From an uncultured Lachnobacterium sp. (GTDB taxonomy: Bacteria; Bacillota; Clostridia; Lachnospirales; Lachnospiraceae), in NCBI GenBank assembly GCA_900552085.1, contig URYB01000201.1:1-5376 (forward strand): DNA of 5,376 nt. Reading direction: 5' to 3'. Each line of letters starts with the position of its first letter. Within the stretch, counting starts at the first letter, position 1. The notes beneath the pieces are model-generated. The model was not told where the DNA came from. It made no database searches and saw only the letters and a list, made by a program, of their open reading frames with translations. Both the position numbers and the translations under genes were made by a program. This document shows, piece by piece, positions 1 through 5,376 of this stretch.

Positions 1-34
1 TGCCGCAGATTTTACCAGCTTTTCTTCTTCATCA
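1..34. repeat. Direct repeat, left copy (exact match to 195-228, cut by window edge)
   Basis: All 34 bases from the window start match 195-228 exactly, at an offset of 194 bp. Beyond position 34 the similarity continues weakly (6 of the next 8 bases), then is lost. The copy lies in a different frame of the lipoprotein gene and supplies its stop codon. The repeat may extend left beyond the window. Confidence 0.9.
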
Positions 35-572
35 CTCTGGCTTCATCATCACTCACTTCCTCGTCCACACCTTCGGTCAGTGTCTTATAAAGTTTTTCTG
101 CGAGCGCATAATGTTCATATGCCGTAACAATATCTTTCTCTTTGACATCCATGTAAGACTTTTCCTCATCGGAAAGAGAATCATAATAAGATTCTGCCGC
201 AGATTTTACCAGCTTTTCTTCTTCATCAGTCAGGCTCATCTTCTTCTGCTGTGCAATCATATCCATACAATAGATTCTTGCCAGTTCCTGCAGTGTTACA
301 TCCTTGACATAATCCTCCAAAGAATCGCTGCCGAAATCATATGGTTCTAAATCCATGCCATAGGCACGTCCATACAGATTCCGGTAGTTGCACATATACA
401 GCTTGGCATATTTTAATTCACATTTGTTGCTATTGATCTGAAATACTGTTTTATGGCTGTGCAACTGTATGGTTTCTAATCGAATCTGTGTGTTTCCTAC
501 CGTACATCCACCCAGTGTGGATGACAACAATCCCACAATTGCCAGTACACAAATCGCCTTACTTTTCTTCAT
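12..572 (-). CDS. SurA/PrsA-like peptidyl-prolyl isomerase lipoprotein, N-terminal part, abnormally truncated
   Basis: The 186-aa ORF starts 10 bp after the acidic protein stop. Residues 1-22 form a lipoprotein signal peptide (two lysines, then a hydrophobic core), and LGGC gives a lipobox with the lipidated Cys at 23. The protein is therefore expected to be anchored on the outer face of the membrane. The rest is a helical, charged region (roughly residues 45-170) resembling the SurA-N-like chaperone half of Clostridia foldase lipoproteins. In those proteins a segment like VSDDEARVMK leads into a parvulin PPIase domain. Here the frame instead ends as KKSW-stop, without any parvulin domain. 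The last codons lie within a 34-bp direct copy of an upstream part of the same gene read in another frame, so the authentic sequence probably ends near residue 182. The RBS is unremarkable: GAAGG only 3 nt from the ATG, or AGAAGGA 13 nt away overlapping the previous stop, which suggests translational coupling. Family assignment is from sequence style and is moderate. Confidence 0.72.
   Translation of the reverse strand: MKKSKAICVLAIVGLLSSTLGGCTVGNTQIRLETIQLHSHKTVFQINSNKCELKYAKLYMCNYRNLYGRAYGMDLEPYDFGSDSLEDYVKDVTLQELARIYCMDMIAQQKKMSLTDEEEKLVKSAAESYYDSLSDEEKSYMDVKEKDIVTAYEHYALAEKLYKTLTEGVDEEVSDDEARVMKKKSW
195..228. repeat. Direct repeat, right copy (native position inside the lipoprotein gene)
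   Basis: This copy encodes the in-frame segment TDEEEKLVKSAA of the lipoprotein, which fits the surrounding helical region. It is therefore likely to be the original, and the copy at 1-34 the secondary one. Confidence 0.88.
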
Positions 573-582
573 ATGCCTTCAT

Positions 583-846
583 CTATCCTTCTACGATCAG
601 GAATCTTCCGCCTGGAAGCGCAAATACTTCACTTGCCTCAAGAACTTCGTCGTCACTCATTCCTGCGATATCCATTCCTGCCTCATCAAAATAATCTTTT
701 ACATCTTTGAGATTGTCGCATACGACTGCCATACAATCCTCTAAAAAATTCTCAGCCTCTTCCAATGTATCTGCTACATTCTCCGGAAAAAGTTGCTGCT
801 GATTCTCTAAAAAATAATTTAATACCTCATCATCATATTCATACAT
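583..846 (-). CDS. Small, highly acidic protein of unknown function (87 aa)
   Basis: The gene has a strong RBS, a likely promoter, and lies on the same strand as its neighbours, so it is probably real. The protein has about 24 Asp/Glu against only 3 Lys/Arg, giving a strongly negative charge. It has no signal peptide or membrane segment, so it is presumably cytoplasmic. It appears mostly helical, with an N-terminal YDDEVLNYFLENQQQLFP segment, a middle TLEEAENFLEDCMAVV helix with two cysteines (around residues 37 and 42), and a C-terminal ASEVFALPGGRFLIVEG that looks like a short beta hairpin. I recall similar short proteins in Lachnospiraceae genomes, sometimes carrying an automatic 'glyoxalase' label. 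The chain is too short for a glyoxalase domain and I see no metal-binding pattern, so I do not transfer that name. The next gene starts 10 bp after its stop, so the two are likely co-expressed. Confidence 0.8.
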   Translation of the reverse strand: MYEYDDEVLNYFLENQQQLFPENVADTLEEAENFLEDCMAVVCDNLKDVKDYFDEAGMDIAGMSDDEVLEASEVFALPGGRFLIVEG

Positions 847-860
847 AATGTTGCCCTCCT
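847..860 (-). promoter_or_regulatory. Ribosome binding site of the acidic small protein gene
   Basis: AGGAGGG at 860-854 on the minus strand, with a 7-nt spacer to the ATG at 846-844, is a near-ideal Bacillota site. It supports this small ORF being truly translated and fixes its start. Confidence 0.85.
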
Positions 861-913
861 GTTTTGATATTTCTTTTATTTTTCAGAACTTGCGAATCGT
901 TCCCCGTATTCGT

Positions 914-942
914 ATTATACCTGACAACAGGTTCTCCTACAA
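914..942 (-). promoter_or_regulatory. Candidate sigma-A promoter for the acidic protein and lipoprotein genes
   Basis: In the 136-bp gap after maf, the minus strand carries a perfect TATAAT at 919-914. A weak -35 (TTGTAG, 942-937; only TTG matches consensus) precedes it with the ideal 17-bp spacer. Transcription would begin near 907, giving a leader of about 60 nt before the ATG at 846. A short dyad (919-932) overlaps the spacer and the edge of the -10 box. I saw no strong rho-independent terminator for maf in the same gap, so read-through from the addA-maf transcript is also possible. The -10 is seen directly; function is inferred. Confidence 0.55.
919..932. repeat. Short inverted repeat inside the candidate promoter
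   Basis: ACCTG-acaa-CAGGT is a perfect 5-bp dyad with a 4-nt centre. It occupies the 3' half of the spacer and touches the -10 box. It could be a small operator or a chance palindrome; five base pairs is too little to decide. It has no following T tract on the minus strand, so it is unlikely to be a terminator for maf. Confidence 0.3.
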
Positions 943-982
943 CCGTAATTTCATGATTAAAAGAGAAAGGTACCATTTCACT

Positions 983-1612
983 CTATCGGTATTCCCAGAT
1001 GCTTACTCCTAGCTTTTGCAGTTCCTGATACAAACGGGCTACCGGAAGTCCTACCACATTGTTATAATCGCCCCGTATTTCCTTAATATGGATAGCAAAA
1101 CGCCCCTGTATTCCATAGCTTCCCGCTTTATCCATCGGATCACCGCTTTGGATATACCGGTCAATCTCCTCTTCTTTTAATGGATACATGCATACATCCG
1201 TCTTTTCAAAAAAGCAATGCTCTCCGGTTCGTCCTTCTTTATCAATGAACACGAACGTCACGCCCGTATAGACACTATGCGTTTTTCCGGATAACATCGT
1301 AAGCATACGTCTGGCATCCTCCTCGTCCTTTGGTTTTCCAAGAATCTGATTTTCATAGGCAACTACCGTATCCGCTCCGATCACAAGGATATCCTGCGGT
1401 GTTGCAAGATCTGCATGCTGTTCATTGTAAGTGAGTACTCCGGAAGCTACTTCCTCCGCTTTTTGCCGGGACAATTCCATAACAACCGCCGACGGATCTG
1501 TCTCTGTGATTACTTCCTCTCCCTTTGCCGGACAGATTACAAACTCTGCCCCGATCTGTTCTAACAATTCTTTTCGCCGTGGCGATGCCGACGCCAAAAT
1601 CATCTGACTCAT
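983..1612 (-). CDS. maf: Maf family nucleoside triphosphate pyrophosphatase (probable dTTP/UTP type)
   Basis: This is a 209-aa protein, near the usual 190-210 aa. Maf proteins are cytoplasmic pyrophosphatases that hydrolyse nucleoside triphosphates, including non-canonical ones, to the monophosphate and pyrophosphate. The canonical subgroup (E. coli YhdE, B. subtilis Maf) prefers dTTP, UTP and related pyrimidines. Visible motifs are the substrate loop SASPRR (residues 8-13), GADTVV with probable catalytic D81 (79-84), LGKP (91-94), GKTHSVYTGV (109-118), DKAGSYGIQG (161-170) and the C-terminal GDYNNVVGLPV (181-191). The YGIQG form fits the canonical dTTP/UTP subgroup better than the m7GTP (YceF) subgroup, but this is a motif judgement only. 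The start at 1612 is chosen for its strong RBS and because ATGA overlaps the addA stop. The region around residues 58-74 looks slightly longer than in typical members. Maf overexpression blocks septation in B. subtilis, hence its older name as a septum inhibitor. Confidence 0.95.
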   Translation of the reverse strand: MSQMILASASPRRKELLEQIGAEFVICPAKGEEVITETDPSAVVMELSRQKAEEVASGVLTYNEQHADLATPQDILVIGADTVVAYENQILGKPKDEEDARRMLTMLSGKTHSVYTGVTFVFIDKEGRTGEHCFFEKTDVCMYPLKEEEIDRYIQSGDPMDKAGSYGIQGRFAIHIKEIRGDYNNVVGLPVARLYQELQKLGVSIWEYR

Positions 1613-4600
1613 ATACGTACTACCTCCTGTAAATGGAAAGAATAGAGTAAACATTCCTCCGCTTTTTTATGCACCGTTTCATTGGAAAAAACACGGCTTA
1701 ATGCATCTGCATACAGGCGCAACTGTGTCTCATAACGCATCACAAGTTCTTCGCCCTTTTTGATGCGGTCTGTTTTATAGTCCAGCAGAATGATATTGTC
1801 GGCTTCCATCCAGAACACATCAATGATTCCCTGTACAAGCACATCCTCATGCTGCATAACGAACGGTTTTTCCCGATACAGCTCCCCTTTGCATGCTGCT
1901 TTTGCCATACGCATGGCAACCGGGCTTTTTACAAAACCTTCGATCGTTGCAGGAACAATCAGATTATAATATTCTTCCATCAGCTCACCGGATGCTTTCA
2001 TCCGATCCAGCTGTTCTGCCACAAACTGCTGCACTGCTTTTGAATCCGTTTGATCGATTTTTGCCAAAGCCGTAAAATCCAGACACTCCATCACACGATG
2101 CACTGCCGTTCCACGAAGTGCACCCGGATTCACCGGTGATACGGTAGTCTCTTTTTGTTCCCCTTCCCTTGCAAAATCCGGCACATAGGATTCATGTTCT
2201 TCCAACAGGAAATCCGGCACCTGCGCTTCACCCTCTGTCTGATCGTACTGCAATACCATGGAAGCATGCTTTAATTCCGAAACCGAATATTTGCTTTTTC
2301 GTCCTGCCTGGCTTTTATAAGGGTATTCATAGGCAAACAGTTCCTCATACTTTTGCACATCCCGAAGATTAACATTCTGTATATGCGCCATAAGCTCCTG
2401 ATAATCCATCTGCTTTTCTGCGGCTTCTTTTACGGTCTCCCAGACGATCTCCTTTGGATCCGTCCATGTGATCGTGTACTTATCCGGATAAGACAGCATT
2501 GCCGGCAGCACCCAGTCCAGATAACTGGCAGCGCCCACACGCTCCCGATAACCGATCGGTTTCTTTGGAATCGTGTTTCCGGTGTATTTACCTATCGTCT
2601 TTTCCCCATCCTTAATTACGCCTGTGAGGATCAGTTTTTCCTTTGCACGGGTCAGTGCAACATACAGGACACGAAGTTCCTCTCCGAGATTTTCCCTGCG
2701 CAGATTATCTGCAATCGCCGAACGGAAAAGACAGTTTTTCTTTACCTTTGGCTTACCGGATATCTCACAGATTCCCATGCCAAGATCGGGATGCACCACT
2801 AGCTTGTCATTGGTATCCATCTGATTGAAATGTTTTGCCATGCCCGATACAAATACAACCGGAAACTCCAGACCTTTACTTTTGTGAATCGTCATAATAC
2901 GGACAACATCTGCATTCTCTCCGGTCGTATCTGCCTCACCATAATCAATCTCGTATTTCTGCAACTGATCGATATACCGCACAAAATGAAACAGTCCGCG
3001 ATAACTCGTCTTTTCATAGTCCACCGCTTTTTCAATCAGCATCTGCAGATTGGCACCCCTGCGGTCTCCGGCAGGCATCGCCTGTGCATAATTGCCATAC
3101 CCGGTCACCGCCAGGATCTTTTGTATCAATTCATGTATCGGCAAATCCCGCTCTTTGCGGAGACTGGAATAATTCTCATAGAATTCTGCCAATGGGCCTT
3201 CCGTGGCTTCCTGCATCTGTTTTAATGCAGCTGCTGCAAACGAGACTGTCGGATCACTGACACGGATCTGGGCCAGCTCTTCCTCATCCAGTCCCACAAT
3301 CGGAGATTTCAGTACGGCTGCCATTGGAATATCCTGATACGGATTATCCAGAATTCTCAGATAACTTAATATCGTCTGCACTTCCAATGCAGAAAAATAG
3401 CCGGTGGAAGATTCTACATGTGCCGGGATACCATGCTCCCCTAACACAGACACAAAATCCGTTCCCCAGTTCTTCAGACTGCGAAACAGGATTACAATGT
3501 CACCATATCGCACGGGCCGAAGCTCTCCACTCGCCTTGTCCACAACCTTCTGGTGCTTCATCAGCCATTGGATTTTCGTAGCTACCATATGTGCTTCCAT
3601 CTGCTTTTTGTCCAGATTCTTCTGCTCTTTAAGCATGTCATCCGCCTCATCGAGAAGCAGAAGCTCCGCCTGCATATTGGCATTGTCCGGATAGGAAGCA
3701 CCGCAGTAAAGTGCCGCATCTTCATCATACGTTACCCGTCCCAGATCCGGACTCATGATTTTATAAAAAATGTCATTGCAGAAATCCACAACTTCCTGCC
3801 TGCTTCGGAAATTCTGGTGCAGATCAATGCGCTGCTGTCTGGCTTCTTCTGTCGAAAAAAGCGCATACTTTCCCATAAACAGTTCCGGACGGGCCAGTCG
3901 GAAACGGTAAATACTCTGTTTAACATCCCCAACCATAAACATATTGTGGCCACCTTCTTCATGTCTGGAAATTGCCGTCATGATTTCTTCCTGTACCTGG
4001 TTGCTGTCCTGATACTCATCAATCATGATTTCTTCAAAATGTCTCCGGAATTCCTCAGCCGTATGCCGGCACGTTTTTGTCTTATCATCCACAAGAATCT
4101 GCAGCGCAAAATGCTCAATATCTGAGAAATCCACAATACGCTTTTTGCTCTTCCCAGCTGCCATCGCTTTGGCATACAAAAGGGAAAGCTCCACCAGTTC
4201 TCCTGCAATTGGTTCCAAACGGGTTACCTGTTCCAGCAACCGATCCAGTTCCATTCCAAAATACTTTGTTTTTATCGTGTCAATTTCTTTCTTGATTGCA
4301 TTGCGCGTTGTCTGGACGGTTTCCTTCTTGAGCGGATCTCCTGTAAATTTCCGGATGGCAGACAGATTGCCAAATTTCAGTCCTGCAAAAAAAGTCTGCA
4401 TCTGTTCATAATCCGCACAGTCATCCACCGCTTCTAACTGTTTGATATCCTGCTCAAGCGTTGCCGCGTAAGCGGACGGGCCATCCTCCGCCAGTGCCAA
4501 ATGCATCAGATGTTCCAACTGTATCTGCATATCCGAAACCAATTGTCTGACATGCGTTACGATTTCGTGTATCATCTTTGTCTGTTGCAGTTCTTCTTTA

Positions 4601-5202
4601 TTTTTCACCTGATACGGCGCAACAAGTCCTTCCATCCATTCCATCGGCCACGGACTGCTCAGCGACATATGATAAATCTTACTTACCATATCTCTTACTG
4701 CCTGGTCACTGCGCTTATTTGCATAAGCATCAATCAGATGCAAAAAGCTTTCCGCCTGATTGGCATACTGCCCCTCGAACACTTCCTGCATGACATCCTG
4801 TTCTAAGAGTTTCATTTCCCCCTCATCTGCAATGCGGAAATTCGGATCTAAATTAATCTCTTCAAAATGATTCCTCACAACAAACAGGCAGAAACTGTCA
4901 ATCGTTGTAATCATGGCATTGTGCAATAATGCCGACTGGCGGCGCAGGTGCATGTCTTCCGGATACTGCTCACATTGTGCCTCTATGGCGGCTCCGATTC
5001 TCTCCCGCATCTCCGCTGCTGCTGCCTTCGTAAATGTCACAACAAGCAGACGGTCAATATCTACCGGGTGTTTCTTATCCGTAATTCTTTGAATGATTCG
5101 CTCGACCAGCACGGCCGTCTTTCCCGAACCGGCGGCAGCAGATACGAGAATATCACGGTCACGAAGATCAATTACTTTTTGTTGTTCGGTTGTCCACTTC
5201 AT
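1609..5202 (-). CDS. addA: AddA, ATP-dependent helicase/nuclease subunit A
   Basis: The protein is complete at 1197 aa, close to the roughly 1200-1250 aa usual for Bacillota AddA. It is the 3'-5' UvrD/SF1A helicase and nuclease of the AddAB enzyme, which unwinds and trims double-strand DNA breaks until a Chi site and prepares 3' tails for RecA. The motifs appear in order: Q motif (Q7-Q8), Walker A (AAAGSGKT, residues 22-29), motif Ia (TFTKAAAAEMRERI, 56-69), Walker B (DEYQD, 395-399), motif III (GDVKQSIYRFR, 425-435), motif IV (LHQNFRSR, 461-468), motif V (TIHKSKGLEF, 771-780) and motif VI (YVALTRAK, 847-854, with R852 as the likely arginine finger). The C-terminal RecB-family nuclease domain has H1035 (GTAVHR), D1128 (GIIDVF), D1141 and K1143 (DYKTD) and a QLRLY motif after it. 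No key residue is missing and there is no frameshift. It lies 9 bp after addB, and its TGA overlaps the maf start. Confidence 0.98.
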   Translation of the reverse strand: MKWTTEQQKVIDLRDRDILVSAAAGSGKTAVLVERIIQRITDKKHPVDIDRLLVVTFTKAAAAEMRERIGAAIEAQCEQYPEDMHLRRQSALLHNAMITTIDSFCLFVVRNHFEEINLDPNFRIADEGEMKLLEQDVMQEVFEGQYANQAESFLHLIDAYANKRSDQAVRDMVSKIYHMSLSSPWPMEWMEGLVAPYQVKNKEELQQTKMIHEIVTHVRQLVSDMQIQLEHLMHLALAEDGPSAYAATLEQDIKQLEAVDDCADYEQMQTFFAGLKFGNLSAIRKFTGDPLKKETVQTTRNAIKKEIDTIKTKYFGMELDRLLEQVTRLEPIAGELVELSLLYAKAMAAGKSKKRIVDFSDIEHFALQILVDDKTKTCRHTAEEFRRHFEEIMIDEYQDSNQVQEEIMTAISRHEEGGHNMFMVGDVKQSIYRFRLARPELFMGKYALFSTEEARQQRIDLHQNFRSRQEVVDFCNDIFYKIMSPDLGRVTYDEDAALYCGASYPDNANMQAELLLLDEADDMLKEQKNLDKKQMEAHMVATKIQWLMKHQKVVDKASGELRPVRYGDIVILFRSLKNWGTDFVSVLGEHGIPAHVESSTGYFSALEVQTILSYLRILDNPYQDIPMAAVLKSPIVGLDEEELAQIRVSDPTVSFAAAALKQMQEATEGPLAEFYENYSSLRKERDLPIHELIQKILAVTGYGNYAQAMPAGDRRGANLQMLIEKAVDYEKTSYRGLFHFVRYIDQLQKYEIDYGEADTTGENADVVRIMTIHKSKGLEFPVVFVSGMAKHFNQMDTNDKLVVHPDLGMGICEISGKPKVKKNCLFRSAIADNLRRENLGEELRVLYVALTRAKEKLILTGVIKDGEKTIGKYTGNTIPKKPIGYRERVGAASYLDWVLPAMLSYPDKYTITWTDPKEIVWETVKEAAEKQMDYQELMAHIQNVNLRDVQKYEELFAYEYPYKSQAGRKSKYSVSELKHASMVLQYDQTEGEAQVPDFLLEEHESYVPDFAREGEQKETTVSPVNPGALRGTAVHRVMECLDFTALAKIDQTDSKAVQQFVAEQLDRMKASGELMEEYYNLIVPATIEGFVKSPVAMRMAKAACKGELYREKPFVMQHEDVLVQGIIDVFWMEADNIILLDYKTDRIKKGEELVMRYETQLRLYADALSRVFSNETVHKKAEECLLYSFHLQEVVRI
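1613..1628 (-). promoter_or_regulatory. Ribosome binding site of maf inside the addA 3' end
   Basis: AGGAGGT lies on the minus strand at 1628-1622, with a 9-nt spacer to the ATG at 1612-1610. This site selects the start MSQMILASASPRR over an in-frame ATG 14 codons upstream at 1654. That upstream codon would add a hydrophobic stretch not typical of the family and would place this RBS inside the coding region. Confidence 0.85.
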
Positions 5203-5213
5203 GAGTTCCTCCT
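5203..5213 (-). promoter_or_regulatory. Ribosome binding site of addA, overlapping the addB stop codon
   Basis: On the minus strand the junction reads TAGGAGGAACTCATG. The AGGAGG core (5213-5208) shares its first two bases with the addB TAG stop and sits 5 nt before the addA ATG (5202-5200). This fixes the addA start and suggests that a ribosome finishing addB could reinitiate on addA, which would suit a two-subunit enzyme. The sequence shows the spacing directly; the coupling is inferred. Confidence 0.85.
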
Positions 5214-5376
5214 ACTCCTGTCTCGCCAGATTGGTTTCCATACGGTCGAATACATCATCCTTTGACAAATTTTCCATATGGCGGTATCCATAACCCGGAA
5301 TTTTCCCATCAATGCCACACACACTGGCATACGGACAGTAATTGCAGCTGCACTCCGTTCCGTTCTGATACGGATT
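5212..5376 (-). CDS. addB: AddB, helicase-nuclease subunit B, C-terminal 54 residues (partial; 5' part outside window)
   Basis: This is an open frame running in from the right edge and ending at TAG (5214-5212). I translated it by hand; it gives 54 residues beginning NPYQNGTECSCNYCPY. The motif C-N-Y-C-P-Y-A-S-V-C (C11, C14, C20 of the fragment) matches the C-x2-C-x5-C end of the AddB iron-sulfur cluster motif. The following G-I-D-G-K-I-P-G-Y stretch is typical of the AddB tail. In the family, these three cysteines join a fourth one several hundred residues upstream to bind a 4Fe-4S cluster that staples the RecB-like nuclease domain. AddB pairs with AddA to resect double-strand DNA ends. An additional cysteine (C9) lies two residues before the motif. 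The stop is 9 bp from the addA start, so the two are surely co-transcribed. The identity rests on the motif plus the adjacent addA; the helicase-like and nuclease residues lie outside the window. Confidence 0.93.
   Translation of the reverse strand, partial: NPYQNGTECSCNYCPYASVCGIDGKIPGYGYRHMENLSKDDVFDRMETNLARQE

Noticed and set aside
1..228. Reading the two 34-bp copies as a CRISPR or attachment-site pair
   Set aside because: There are only two copies, no regular spacing series, and both lie within coding sequence of one gene with no integrase or cas gene nearby.
583..846. Naming the acidic small protein a glyoxalase
   Set aside because: The chain is 87 aa, with no His/Glu metal-binding arrangement or beta-alpha-beta repeat visible; the label would be an unsupported transfer from memory.
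893..912. Imperfect hairpin CGAAT...ATTCG near the predicted transcription start
   Set aside because: A 5-bp stem, extendable to 7 bp only with a bulge, and no T tract follows on either strand, so it supports neither a terminator nor a riboswitch.
958..978. Weak GAAA...TTTC hairpin with a T-rich stretch after the maf stop (minus strand)
   Set aside because: The stem is only about four A/T-rich pairs, too weak to call a rho-independent terminator.
1613..1654. Upstream in-frame start for maf (14 extra residues)
   Set aside because: The AGGAGGT site at 1628-1622 is placed for the ATG at 1612, and family members normally begin a few residues before the ILASASPRR motif.
2353..2802. 149-aa plus-strand open frame opposite addA
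   Set aside because: It lies antisense to AddA motif VI and the following linker and shows shadow-like composition; no motif supports it as a gene.
3553..4125. 190-aa plus-strand open frame opposite addA
   Set aside because: It is wholly antisense to the conserved helicase motifs of AddA, has no domain I recognise, and its composition (many Cys, His, Phe, Ile) is that of a reverse-frame shadow.

Overview
The window looks like chromosomal DNA from a low-to-mid GC Bacillota bacterium, most likely a gut-type Lachnospiraceae/Clostridia member. The grounds are an AddA/AddB recombination enzyme rather than RecBCD, strong AGGAGG-type ribosome binding sites, and a lipoprotein of the SurA/PrsA-like kind common in that family. 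This assignment is inference from protein style; no database search was possible. All convincing genes lie on the minus strand, so the biological order runs from the right end to the left end.

Region by region, in the direction of transcription: (1) 5376-5212 is the last 54 codons of addB, including the C-x2-C-x5-C part of its iron-sulfur motif. (2) 5202-1609 is a complete addA (1197 aa) with all UvrD-type helicase motifs and a RecB-type nuclease domain. (3) 1612-983 is maf, a nucleotide pyrophosphatase whose start codon overlaps the addA stop (ATGA). These three genes are tightly packed and probably form one transcript. (4) 982-847 is a 136-bp gap with a good candidate promoter (TATAAT box, 17-bp spacer). 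(5) 846-583 encodes a very acidic 87-aa protein of unknown function. (6) 572-12 encodes the N-terminal part of a lipoprotein that looks like a peptidyl-prolyl isomerase/foldase precursor. It is cut short by an abnormal junction at the left edge of the window.

AddA and AddB together process double-strand DNA ends for homologous recombination, and Maf removes non-canonical or excess nucleotides, so the first operon reads as a genome-maintenance unit. The second unit (acidic protein plus lipoprotein) appears separately promoted.

The most unusual signal is the left edge. The first 34 bases are an exact direct copy of bases 195-228, placed in a different reading frame, and they end the lipoprotein ORF prematurely. 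This is either an assembly or library chimera or a real frame-shifting partial duplication. I found no CRISPR array, tRNA, rRNA, mobile element or convincing new defence system. Apart from the edge anomaly and the unknown acidic protein, this is an ordinary housekeeping region.
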